A stretch of DNA of 11,509 nucleotides from Candidatus Zixiibacteriota bacterium (GTDB lineage: Bacteria > Zixibacteria > MSB-5A5 > UBA10806), in assembly GCA_003520965.1 (NCBI GenBank), contig DOTU01000318.1:1-11509 (forward strand), given 5' to 3'. The position numbers and the translations under genes were made by a program. The notes below the pieces were generated by a model that was not told the origin of the DNA, did no database searches, and worked only from the letters and a program-made list of their open reading frames with translations. The first letter of the stretch is position 1; every line of letters begins with the position of its first letter. This document shows, one piece after another, positions 1-7,031 of this stretch.

Positions 1-552
1 GAGAATATAACTTGCCACACCGGGGGGAACGAGATCGGTTATCGACAACTCCGCCTTAATTCGCTGGCGTATGGCGGTTGATGATATATCGGCAGGTGGC
101 ATTGTAAAAGGAATTACTATATCGGCATAAGCACCATTCGACGAGAAATTTGGACGATTAGCCGCTGCAATTTTGGCCAATCCAACTATTCGATCCGGCT
201 CATACCAATTCTCGATCTCGGCAATATTATCGGCCCCGATCAGTAAAAAAAGCTCGTCGCGAGGATAGATTTGGCGAAACTCGGTTAGCGTATCAACAGT
301 GTATGACGGACCCGGACGGTCAAATTCAATCCTTGAAATCTCAAACTTATCATAACCATTTATAACAAGCTGCAGCATTATTAAACGATCTTCCGCAGAA
401 GCTACGCACCGCTTCATTTTATGAGGAGGTACACAGGCAGGAACGAAAATCACTTTGTCTAGCATGAGCTCTTTAAGCGCAGCCTTAGCTATTCCAATAT
501 GTCCGTTATGCGGCGGGTCGAATGTGCCCCCCAATATGCCAACCCTGGCCAA
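1..552 (-). CDS. nadD: Nicotinate-nucleotide adenylyltransferase NadD, 3' end cut by window edge
   Basis: NadD transfers AMP from ATP to nicotinate mononucleotide, giving deamido-NAD in the cytoplasm, a step shared by de novo and salvage NAD synthesis. The 184 codons present begin MARVGILGGTFDPPHNGH, with the nucleotidyltransferase glycine-rich motif and the HxGH signature at residues 15-18. The second ATP-binding signature, ISSTAIR, is at residues 156-162. The internal stretch RIEFDRPGPSYTVDTL is typical of the family. The frame is open to the window edge and ends ...VPPGVASYIL, which normally lies about 10-20 residues before the C terminus. The start is a TTG at 552-550; a GGAGG 9 bases upstream lies inside the last codons of bamD. 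The gap to the bamD stop is 5 bp, so the two genes are probably co-transcribed and translationally coupled. A CTG overlapping the bamD stop is a less likely start. Confidence 0.95.
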   Translation of the reverse strand, partial: MARVGILGGTFDPPHNGHIGIAKAALKELMLDKVIFVPACVPPHKMKRCVASAEDRLIMLQLVINGYDKFEISRIEFDRPGPSYTVDTLTEFRQIYPRDELFLLIGADNIAEIENWYEPDRIVGLAKIAAANRPNFSSNGAYADIVIPFTMPPADISSTAIRQRIKAELSITDLVPPGVASYIL

Positions 553-557
553 GGGTT

Positions 558-1313
558 TCAGCCTCCGGCCTGCTGAGGAGTGAGTTTGGTGATATGCTTT
601 TGCGCTTTTTCTACAAGTTTATTGTTTGGAAAAGCAGTCACAAAATCCTGAAACGTTCGAAGCGCCTCGGCCTTCTTGCCCAGTTTCATCTGGGCCACCC
701 CGGTATTATACATGGCAATAATAGCCCATTGGGTTTGAGGGTAATTATCTCTAACCTGCTCGAAATAGAGAATCGCCGGATCGTAACTATTAAGCTTTAA
801 ATACAATTCGCCGGCCTTATAAAGTTTTTTGGCCAGCTTATCATACAACTCGTTGAGTTTGGCCCGGGCGTCATCGACCATCGGGCTGTCAGAATATTTA
901 TCCAGAAAAACGCCAAATTCATCGATAGCTGAATAAGTATCAGTTTGATCCTTAGAGTATGACGGCGATTCCTCATAATATGAAATCGCAATCTGGTACT
1001 GAGCATCATCAGCAAGCGCCGAAGCTGGGTAAGTCTTGAGAAGTTTTCGAAATTCCCCCACACCCTCGGAATAGCTGCCGATATTAAAATAGGTCATACC
1101 CAGATAATACTGAGCCGTATCGATAAATGTCTGGCCGGGAAAACCGTAAATAACACCTTGAAACTCTTTTTGGGCTTTAAGATAATTCCCTTTCTCGTAT
1201 AACTTCGTGGCCAACTGATACTGCGTATAAGGAGAAGACGGCTGTTTGACAACTGTCCTGGAACACGCGAAAACTGCTACGATCACTAATAGTACACCAA
1301 GAGTACGCTTCAT
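558..1313 (-). CDS. bamD: Outer membrane assembly lipoprotein BamD/YfiO family
   Basis: BamD is the essential lipoprotein partner of BamA in the complex that folds beta-barrel proteins into the outer membrane. This 251-residue protein is close to the 245 residues of E. coli BamD. It opens with a charged MKR and a hydrophobic stretch ending in V-F-A-C, a lipobox with Cys17 as the expected lipidated residue. Ser follows the Cys, which fits outer membrane targeting. The rest is all-helical TPR-like repeats at about 30-60, 67-100, 104-145, 161-193 and 199-232, with the family pattern YxxA..LYEKGNY..A...F...YPxS..A..A. An AGGA lies 4 bases before the ATG. The gene starts 11 bp after the unknown envelope gene and is followed by nadD. 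TPR lipoproteins such as YbgF/CpoB look similar, but the lipobox and the five-repeat length favour BamD. Confidence 0.85.
   Translation of the reverse strand: MKRTLGVLLVIVAVFACSRTVVKQPSSPYTQYQLATKLYEKGNYLKAQKEFQGVIYGFPGQTFIDTAQYYLGMTYFNIGSYSEGVGEFRKLLKTYPASALADDAQYQIAISYYEESPSYSKDQTDTYSAIDEFGVFLDKYSDSPMVDDARAKLNELYDKLAKKLYKAGELYLKLNSYDPAILYFEQVRDNYPQTQWAIIAMYNTGVAQMKLGKKAEALRTFQDFVTAFPNNKLVEKAQKHITKLTPQQAGG
562..566 (-). promoter_or_regulatory. Ribosome binding site that fixes the nadD TTG start
   Basis: GGAGG on the minus strand lies in the final Gly codons of bamD, 9 bases before the TTG at 552. No ATG lies in frame between the bamD stop and the GGTFDPPH motif, so this site supports TTG as the real initiator. 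Confidence 0.6.
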
Positions 1314-1324
1314 TTTGTCCTCAT

Positions 1325-1936
1325 TTATCTATTTGCAAAAAACAGGTACACCAGCGCGCCCACTGCGGCAATCACTAGTGCTGGCTCAACATAACGCGAC
1401 CAGTTCGAGGCAGGCGCTTGTGGCGAAAGCTCGACAATGTTGCGGCTATTAACATATTTAGCCCACGCGGGCTCGATAGTATCGCTTCGTTCAATCACAA
1501 TATCCTTCATTTCGCGTAGCTGCCTATCAACGCCACTTCTGATACTTATACGCAGTTCTGCCTGCAATTGACGTCGTATTTTATGGGCTTTAAGAAAACC
1601 ACGAGAGGCCCCTTTATTAAAGGAAAAATCAAAACCCTGAATATCAAAAGTAAGATTATCAGCATTGGGCGATGGCATTGAATCCATGAGCACTTGAGGA
1701 TATTTGCGCCGCATAGCGTCGGCAATAGCCCCACCGATTAGTACCTCCAGCTCTTTTTTGCCGGATACAACCATAAGTGCTGAGGCAGAATCTTTTGATA
1801 AACTCTTATCGATCTCCTCTTTCACCGCTGAAAAGACAATTTGCTCGTTGGTGGGTGGCTGAGAATGAACAATTGCCAAACCCGCAAATTCGAAAACCAG
1901 GATTAGGATGATGATTGCGGCGGATTTACTTTTCAC
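1325..1936 (-). CDS. Uncharacterised envelope protein with N-terminal signal and C-terminal membrane segment
   Basis: I do not recognise the family. Starting at the GTG at 1936 the protein has 203 residues. It has a basic N terminus, a hydrophobic stretch at about 6-23 and a plausible signal peptidase site near VHS-Q. A mixed, charged region of about 150 residues follows, including KKELEVLIGGAIADAMRRKY and an arginine-rich helix near 115-142. The C terminus is a clear membrane helix (about 184-200) followed by only a few residues ending in NR. The body is probably periplasmic, held by the C-terminal helix. The start overlaps the end of the transglycosylase gene by 11 bp (14 bp if the adjacent TTG at 1939 is used). 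An AAGG lies 9 bases before the GTG and 6 before the TTG. bamD begins 11 bp downstream, so an envelope role is likely, but nothing in the sequence names one. Confidence 0.8.
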   Translation of the reverse strand: MKSKSAAIIILILVFEFAGLAIVHSQPPTNEQIVFSAVKEEIDKSLSKDSASALMVVSGKKELEVLIGGAIADAMRRKYPQVLMDSMPSPNADNLTFDIQGFDFSFNKGASRGFLKAHKIRRQLQAELRISIRSGVDRQLREMKDIVIERSDTIEPAWAKYVNSRNIVELSPQAPASNWSRYVEPALVIAAVGALVYLFFANR

Positions 1937-2585
1937 CAAACCGAGCCTTCAGTTCGAGATAGATTTTCCTGACTTTATCATAATAGCGTGCCGGCGGAGT
2001 TGCCCCAAATGAGAAATACTCCTCAGTAACCCCCGTTCCGATATTATATGCAGTTATCGCTTTTTTAATATCCTTATATTTCAAAATTAGTTCAAACAAA
2101 TAGGCTGTCCCCACCCTGACATTGAGACCGGGATTGCCCAGTCCTCCTTTCTTGGGCCATAGGATACCCCATTTGGAGGCTACAGTTTGAGCGGTCGAAG
2201 GCAATATCTGCATCAAACCCTCAGCTCCCATATCTGATGTCTGCGATTTGCGAAATGCGCTTTCCGAGATGATAACGGCCAGAATCAGAAGCGGATCAAG
2301 ACCGAACTTGTTGCTCTCGTCATAAACCACATTGGCAAGCTGGGCGGTCTCATTGTTATCGAAACCGATTTGGTACTGTTCGATGATATCGAGGATTTTA
2401 ACCTTTTGCTCCAGTTCCTCGATCTTCTTTTGCTGCTGCAATATTACATTCTCATGTTGGTTATATTGCCAGATAAGCCAGGCAATTACCGCTCCCTGAA
2501 GTAAATAGATTAGAAGAAAGGTAAAGCTGACAGGTCGAGAAATGATAATCCCCGATGTCTTAACTTTCTTGCCTGTTAATGACAT
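1926..2585 (-). CDS. Membrane-anchored lytic transglycosylase (SLT domain)
   Basis: Lytic transglycosylases cleave the MurNAc-GlcNAc bond of peptidoglycan and leave a 1,6-anhydro end. This 219-residue protein has a short cytoplasmic N terminus and one membrane helix at about 21-41. A coiled-coil stretch follows at about 42-70 (QQQKKIEELEQKVKIL). The catalytic domain runs from about 85 to 215. It carries the SLT hallmarks: the ES motif in ISESAF with Glu108 as probable catalytic acid, GAEGLMQILPSTA at 120-132, and AYNIGTG at 179-185. It resembles the SLT fold of Slt70 and MltC/MltE, but with a signal-anchor helix instead of a lipobox. The ATG is preceded by AAAGGAG at 8 bases, an excellent site. 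It starts 17 bp after rimO and overlaps the next gene, so it sits in the rimO-bamD-nadD operon. Confidence 0.92.
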   Translation of the reverse strand: MSLTGKKVKTSGIIISRPVSFTFLLIYLLQGAVIAWLIWQYNQHENVILQQQKKIEELEQKVKILDIIEQYQIGFDNNETAQLANVVYDESNKFGLDPLLILAVIISESAFRKSQTSDMGAEGLMQILPSTAQTVASKWGILWPKKGGLGNPGLNVRVGTAYLFELILKYKDIKKAITAYNIGTGVTEEYFSFGATPPARYYDKVRKIYLELKARFGEK

Positions 2586-2602
2586 ACTGCCTTCTCCTTT
2601 CC

Positions 2603-3916
2603 TTACCGCTCTTTGGCGAATAGATCGTAGGCGTCAGATCGTTCGACTAAAACATCGACAAACTCGCCTGGCTGGCTCTTGCAGCCTTCCACAATCACCT
2701 GGCCATCGACTTCCGGGGCCTGAAACCAGGTGCGGCCATAGCCCACGCCTTTAGAATCGATCTCGTGCAGGAGCACTTTCTCAGTGTTTCCGAGACGCCG
2801 ATTCAATATCTCGTATGAGATCATATTCTGAATATCTAAAAGAGTCAAGTATCTTTCGTCTATGGTTTCCTCGATCACACGCCCCTTGAAACTATAAGCC
2901 GGCGTCCCCTCCTCCGGAGAATACTTGAAAATACCGACATTATCGAACTTCGCGGTCTCGCAAAAATCGAGAAGTTCCGCGAAATCCTGATCGGTTTCCC
3001 CGGGAAATCCTACGATAAAGGTTGTTCTTAATACCAGATTCGGTATTCGTTCTCTTAGTTTCGCGATTAAAGATTCGACCTGCTTTCTGGTTACTTTCCG
3101 GTTCATCCTCTTGAGCAGTCGGTCGTTAATATGCTGCAGAGGCAGATCGATATATTTTACAATTTTATCCGTTGTGGCCATTACCGAGATTGTCTCATCT
3201 GTCAGGTGCGCCGGGTGAGCGTACATTAACCTGATCCAGTCGCATGAAGTATCTACTGAGAGCGCTTTCAAAAGTGCCGTAAGCGAGGTTTCCTCTGGCC
3301 CGTTTTTTCCGTACAGGGTAGTGTCCTGGCCGATCAGAATTAACTCCCGAACACCGTTCTGGCAAAGATACTCAGCCTCATCCACTATTTCTTGAAAGGA
3401 ATTGCTCTTAAACGGCCCTTTGATATCGGGAATGGCGCAATAAGCGCAACGGTTATCGCATCCTTCTGAGATCCGTAAATAGGAAAAGGCGGACGCAGGT
3501 TTAATTCTCTTAATAGACGGTACTGATTGGCCTCCCGTCGCAGGTCTATTAACAGGCCATCCTAAATCTCTTAATTTAGATATCAATTCATGATGCTTGT
3601 TCCAGGGAAGAAAAATGTCTACCTCATCGAGAGAGCGAGTTAAATTATATCGAGCCGGTAGACAACCGCACATAACCAGAACTGACCCTTCCTTGCGGTC
3701 TTGATGCAGGTCAAGAACGGTTTGAATCGTCTCAACCTTGGCGTCATTGATGAAGCCGCAACTGTTTACCAGAATAAGATCGGCGGAGCGGGAATCATCA
3801 GCGCGAAGCAAGCCGGCGGAAAGAAGAGCTACTTCCAACGCCTCGGAATCGACCTCATTTTTAGGGCAGCCGAGTGTTGCCAGAAAATAGGTTTTTGATT
3901 TTTCGCCGGTGGCCAT
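2603..3916 (-). CDS. rimO: Ribosomal protein S12 methylthiotransferase RimO
   Basis: RimO is a radical-SAM enzyme with two iron-sulfur clusters. It adds a methylthio group to the beta carbon of a conserved aspartate of ribosomal protein S12. The 437-residue protein has the full architecture. The N-terminal MTTase domain has cysteines at 17 (TLGCPKN), 53 (NSCGF) and 83 (MCGC). The radical-SAM motif CDNRCAYC has Cys153, 157 and 160. Later come DLPLQH (258-263), GFPGET and a C-terminal TRAM domain from about 370. The sequence FQAPEVDGQV in the TRAM region is characteristic of RimO rather than MiaB, which modifies tRNA. The ATG at 3916 has AGGA 7 bases upstream. It appears to head the operon rimO - transglycosylase - unknown - bamD - nadD, after a 171-bp gap. 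Confidence 0.97.
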   Translation of the reverse strand: MATGEKSKTYFLATLGCPKNEVDSEALEVALLSAGLLRADDSRSADLILVNSCGFINDAKVETIQTVLDLHQDRKEGSVLVMCGCLPARYNLTRSLDEVDIFLPWNKHHELISKLRDLGWPVNRPATGGQSVPSIKRIKPASAFSYLRISEGCDNRCAYCAIPDIKGPFKSNSFQEIVDEAEYLCQNGVRELILIGQDTTLYGKNGPEETSLTALLKALSVDTSCDWIRLMYAHPAHLTDETISVMATTDKIVKYIDLPLQHINDRLLKRMNRKVTRKQVESLIAKLRERIPNLVLRTTFIVGFPGETDQDFAELLDFCETAKFDNVGIFKYSPEEGTPAYSFKGRVIEETIDERYLTLLDIQNMISYEILNRRLGNTEKVLLHEIDSKGVGYGRTWFQAPEVDGQVIVEGCKSQPGEFVDVLVERSDAYDLFAKER

Positions 3917-3991
3917 ATTTGGGTCCTTTTATTGTCCTCCCAAGGATGGCGCTAAATATAAGGATTTACGAGCGAAAGGCCATAAAAATAT

Positions 3992-4033
3992 ATCGGGCCA
4001 ATGGACGATATATCCCCGATTTCATCGGGCCAA
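3992..4033 (-). repeat. Pair of 10-bp direct repeats upstream of rimO
   Basis: ATCGGGCCAA occurs on the plus strand at 3992-4001 and again at 4024-4033. The start-to-start distance is 32 bases, close to three helical turns. Both copies have an ATATATC near their 5' side, counted on the plus strand. The spacing would suit two contacts by a regulator on one DNA face, but no regulator is known. Confidence 0.5.
4015..4029 (-). other. Short perfect hairpin in the rimO leader
   Basis: CCCGAT and ATCGGG pair perfectly around a 3-base loop. The hairpin shares its ATCGGG arm with one copy of the 10-bp direct repeat. It has no U-tract on the minus strand and so is not a good terminator. Confidence 0.4.
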
Positions 4034-4046
4034 GCCACGCTTTTGT

Positions 4047-4081
4047 AAAATTAAGATGAATATATTCCGAAATGGAATATA
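4047..4081 (-). terminator. Candidate intrinsic terminator after lolA
   Basis: Seven bases after the lolA stop codon there is an 8-bp perfect stem, TATATTCC/GGAATATA (4061-4068 and 4074-4081), around a 5-base loop. On the minus strand it is followed by the T-rich stretch TTCATCTTAATTTT. The stem is AT-rich and the U-tract broken, so termination may be partial. Its place directly after lolA supports the call. Confidence 0.5.
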
Positions 4082-4087
4082 GCCAGA

Positions 4088-4684
4088 TTACTCAGTCAAA
4101 TCGATTAGTTGATAACCTTTGGGGATATCGATATTAATGAGATGAATTTTGGCTGTTCTGGCCAGTCGTTCCTGGGAGAGTCTGATGTTAACATCGTCAC
4201 CGGAGGCATCTTTATAATATATATAACGAAGATGCCTTTCTTGATTCAACGTAATTCTAACCTGGCTGGGGCTTACCCCTTCTTTTCCCACCAGGTCGAA
4301 TTTGTCAAAATCGCCGCCCTTTTGATAATTTTTTAGAACATAATGATTATTCCAATTTATTATAAAATCGGTTGGTTTGAGATATGATTCGGTGAGCTTC
4401 TTCTGGATTTGCTTATGCTTTTTCGAAAGTACCCAGGTTGTATCGGCGATGCCTAACACCTGTTCATAATCGCTGGAATAATAAAAGGTATCCGGCGGAT
4501 TGAAATTAAAAGCGATAGTGGTTGAGGTAGTTTCCTCAAATACCTTTGAATAGGTTTGGGATTTCATGACCAGGATAATTCCGTCCGCGCCTGAATAGAG
4601 ACTGGCCATCTGATTTAGAATCTCCTCGCCTTTCGGATTAGCTGTCTGCGAGGCGAGCATAAGAGCGAGAATTATAGGTATCAT
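4088..4684 (-). CDS. lolA: LolA-like periplasmic lipoprotein carrier
   Basis: LolA takes lipoproteins released by the LolCDE transporter in the inner membrane and carries them across the periplasm. The 198-residue length matches the family (about 200). Recognisable traits are an N-terminal helix (EEILNQMASLYSGADGI), alternating beta strands, FNFNPPDTFYYSSD, then a strand with WVLSKKHKQIQKKL, and a late strand pattern ending IDIPKGYQLIDL. The signal peptide is unusually short (MIPIILALMLASQTA) and lacks a basic N-region. No longer start is possible because an in-frame TAA lies three codons upstream. The ATG is 2 bp after the ftsK stop, the same ftsK-lolA order seen in gamma-proteobacteria. The sequence is divergent, so a related LolA-fold outer-membrane protein is the main alternative. 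Confidence 0.8.
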   Translation of the reverse strand: MIPIILALMLASQTANPKGEEILNQMASLYSGADGIILVMKSQTYSKVFEETTSTTIAFNFNPPDTFYYSSDYEQVLGIADTTWVLSKKHKQIQKKLTESYLKPTDFIINWNNHYVLKNYQKGGDFDKFDLVGKEGVSPSQVRITLNQERHLRYIYYKDASGDDVNIRLSQERLARTAKIHLINIDIPKGYQLIDLTE

Positions 4685-4686
4685 CG

Positions 4687-6930
4687 TTATTTATACTCTC
4701 TGGATTCGAGGTAGGTTTCGTCAACCAACACCTCACGGGCCTTGCTGCCGTCGTAAGGACCAACGATTCCGGCCTGCTCAAGCTGATCGATAAGCCGCGC
4801 TGCGCGTTGATAGCCCACGCCCAACCTTCTTTGCAAGAGCGAAACCGAACCTTGCTTATGCTTGATAACCAGTTCCACCGCTTCTTTGAATAGCGGGTCC
4901 GAGGCTGGATCGAAACCGGGAATTGTATCGGTTTCGCTTTTCTCAAACGTTTCAATAGCTTTGGTGCGATATTCCTGCTGGCTGATGAACTCTACCAGCC
5001 GATCGGTTTCCTCGCCTGAAATATAAGCTCCGTGGATACGAATCGGTTCGGCGAGTCCCGGAGTGGAAAATAGCATATCTCCCCTGCCCAGAAGTTTCTC
5101 CGCGCCGTTGGCATCCAAAATGGTACGAGAATCAACCTTGGACGCTGTCTGGAAAGCGATCCTCGTTGAGAAGTTGGCCTTGATAAGTCCGGTGATTACG
5201 TCAACCGATGGCCTTTGCGTGGCCAGTATCAGATGAATCCCCACCGCACGCGCCATCTGAGCCAAACGAGTGATAAGAGTTTCGACCCGGTTGAGGCCGC
5301 TCATCATCAGATCGGCTAACTCGTCGACAACGATTACAAGATATGGCAACAGCTCTTTTTCGCGAGCGTTATACTCGGCGATATTACGCACACCGGCGCG
5401 CGCCAGGATACGATAGCGCTCTTCCATTTCAATTACAGCGTCGGCAAGCATCTTCTCGGCATCTTTCATCTCGGTTACTACCGGCTTCTCCAGATGAGGC
5501 AGGCCGTCATATACCGAAAGCTCAAGCCTCTTGGGATCGATCAGGATAAACCTTATTTCATCGGGATGTAGCCGGAAGATGAGGCTTGTCAAAAGGCAGT
5601 TCAAGCAAACCGATTTGCCGCTGCCTGTAGAACCGGCAAGCAGCAAATGCGGCATGCGGGCCAGATCGGCCACGAATGGTTCACCGCTGATCGTTTTGCC
5701 AAGCGCCAGAACCAATCTGGCATCGGAATCGGTGAATGCGGGCGAGGCAATAACCTCTTTGATATAAATATCGCGCTTGACCCTGTTTGGAATCTCGATT
5801 CCCACCGCCGGCTTGCCCGGAATGGGGGCGACGATTCTAATCCGTTCGGCCTGCATGGCCAACGCCAGATCGTCAGCGAGATTTAATATCTGTGAGACCT
5901 TTATGCCCGAGGCAGGCTTGAATTCGAATCGGGTAATAATCGGGCCAGGCAGGATATTGACCTCGCCAGATTCTATCTCAACACCGAATGTCAGCAGCGT
6001 ATGACGCAAGGCCTCAGCGGTTTTGCGAAAATATGACTCATCGATAATCGGGCCGCCGCTGGGAGGATCATCCAGAAGGTCGATCGGCGGTAAACGATAA
6101 TCGCCTTTGGCTCCGGGAGTACGGATTCCTTTTATGCGCGTGGTTGTGGTAACCGGCTTGACCGGGGGCTCTTCAAACAGGTCGGGTGGGATTTCGTCAG
6201 AGGCTTTGACAGGTGCGATTTCGGGTAGCACCGGCTCCGTTTTTTTATCGTCCTTCTTTTTGATATGAAGGATACTTTTTACAAACCCATCCTTTTTCTC
6301 CGCTTTTAAGGCCGGAGGATTATCCAAGACTGTGGCTTTGGTTTTACTTGGAGCTTTTTCCTTTTTGAATTTCTCCAGCGTATCTTTTGAGAAAAGCCCA
6401 AGGAATAGATGGACACCTTTGGTAAGAGCGCCGGGAACAACGATCATCAGACCCGTTACAATCAGGGATATTGTAATAGTAAACGCTACGAGTCCACCCA
6501 CGAGATGAACCAGCCCTTTGGCCAGATAATGGCCAAGCGCTCCCCCAAATGTCATCCCCAGCGTAGCAAAATCGTCTCGGGCGTGGAAGAGAGAAACGAG
6601 GGTCATTATCGAAATAATAAAAAATATCGCTATGATGCCGAAGCGCCTCAGGGCATGAACCGATTTTCCCAAAAACCGGTTAGCGCCCCAAAAAATAAGG
6701 CCAAACGGAACAAAGATAGAACAAAGCCCCATTCCCGCAACAAGCCAATAGCCAATAAACGCCCCAGCCAATCCGCCACGGTTCTGGATTTCATCGGAGA
6801 AAGTGCTGCCGCTGTAATCGCTTCTATGGTAAGAGATTAGGCTGATTAGCAGAAGCAGGGCCAGAGTACAAAGGAGCAACCCCAGGATACGGTTTTTCTT
6901 ACTTTTTTCTAACTCTTTGAGCATCTTCAT
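4687..6930 (-). CDS. ftsK: DNA translocase FtsK/SpoIIIE
   Basis: FtsK is a septal, ATP-driven DNA pump that clears chromosome ends and activates XerCD recombination at dif. At 747 residues it is a compact member of the family. The N terminus has about four membrane segments (15-33, 54-84, 98-116, 129-166). A proline- and lysine-rich linker runs from about 180 to 280 and is short compared with E. coli. The alpha/beta motor has Walker A GSTGSGKS at 433-440, Walker B LVIVVDELAD at 531-540 (Asp536, Glu537) and ATQRPSVDVITG at 570-581. The C-terminal winged-helix gamma domain (about 676-740), which reads polar DNA sequences in known FtsKs, is intact. The ATG at 6930 lacks a clear Shine-Dalgarno site; Met3 is a possible alternative. 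A promoter lies immediately upstream, and lolA follows after 2 bp. Confidence 0.97.
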   Translation of the reverse strand: MKMLKELEKSKKNRILGLLLCTLALLLLISLISYHRSDYSGSTFSDEIQNRGGLAGAFIGYWLVAGMGLCSIFVPFGLIFWGANRFLGKSVHALRRFGIIAIFFIISIMTLVSLFHARDDFATLGMTFGGALGHYLAKGLVHLVGGLVAFTITISLIVTGLMIVVPGALTKGVHLFLGLFSKDTLEKFKKEKAPSKTKATVLDNPPALKAEKKDGFVKSILHIKKKDDKKTEPVLPEIAPVKASDEIPPDLFEEPPVKPVTTTTRIKGIRTPGAKGDYRLPPIDLLDDPPSGGPIIDESYFRKTAEALRHTLLTFGVEIESGEVNILPGPIITRFEFKPASGIKVSQILNLADDLALAMQAERIRIVAPIPGKPAVGIEIPNRVKRDIYIKEVIASPAFTDSDARLVLALGKTISGEPFVADLARMPHLLLAGSTGSGKSVCLNCLLTSLIFRLHPDEIRFILIDPKRLELSVYDGLPHLEKPVVTEMKDAEKMLADAVIEMEERYRILARAGVRNIAEYNAREKELLPYLVIVVDELADLMMSGLNRVETLITRLAQMARAVGIHLILATQRPSVDVITGLIKANFSTRIAFQTASKVDSRTILDANGAEKLLGRGDMLFSTPGLAEPIRIHGAYISGEETDRLVEFISQQEYRTKAIETFEKSETDTIPGFDPASDPLFKEAVELVIKHKQGSVSLLQRRLGVGYQRAARLIDQLEQAGIVGPYDGSKAREVLVDETYLESREYK

Positions 6931-6938
6931 AGCTTTAA

Positions 6939-6967
6939 AATCTACTATGGTATTATCGGCAAGTCAA
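6939..6967 (-). promoter_or_regulatory. Sigma70-like promoter of ftsK-lolA
   Basis: On the minus strand, TTGACT (6962-6967) is followed after exactly 17 bases by TAGATT (6939-6944), matching the consensus boxes at 5 of 6 and 4 of 6 positions. Only 8 bases separate the -10 box from the ftsK ATG. The expected transcription start is therefore at or just before the start codon. Confidence 0.55.
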
Positions 6968-6976
6968 CATATTATC

Positions 6977-6986
6977 CGTAGCTACG
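6977..6986. promoter_or_regulatory. 10-bp palindrome upstream of the ftsK promoter
   Basis: CGTAGCTACG is a perfect palindrome centred about 17 bp upstream of the -35 box and flanked by AT-rich sequence. It could be half of an activator or repressor site, but a 10-bp palindrome can also arise by chance. Confidence 0.25.
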
Positions 6987-7031
6987 ATTATTGTTTTTGT
7001 TTGATGATATGGTAAATTCGAGATGAAAAGA

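Larger units (their letters stand above)
3917..4087 (-). promoter_or_regulatory. lolA-rimO intergenic leader with repeats and hairpins
   Basis: This is the gap upstream of rimO. On the minus strand it contains, in order, a terminator-like hairpin, a 10-bp direct repeat TTGGCCCGAT whose copies start 32 bases apart, a CCCGAT-GAA-ATCGGG hairpin adjoining the upstream copy, and a TATATT (3955-3960) that could serve as a -10 box. I see no convincing -35 box 16-18 bases before it. A promoter for rimO is therefore expected by position but not proven. Confidence 0.35.

Noticed and set aside
522..800. 92-codon plus-strand open frame over nadD and bamD
   Set aside because: It lies antisense to two clearly identified genes and shows no family features.
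2603..3916. MiaB (tRNA methylthiotransferase) instead of RimO
   Set aside because: The APEVDG sequence in the TRAM region and the PKNEVDSE start pattern fit RimO better than MiaB.
6409..6840. 143-codon open frame on the plus strand inside ftsK
   Set aside because: It is the complement of the membrane-region codons of ftsK; its translation is low-complexity and rich in charged and polar residues, with no ribosome site and no recognisable domain.
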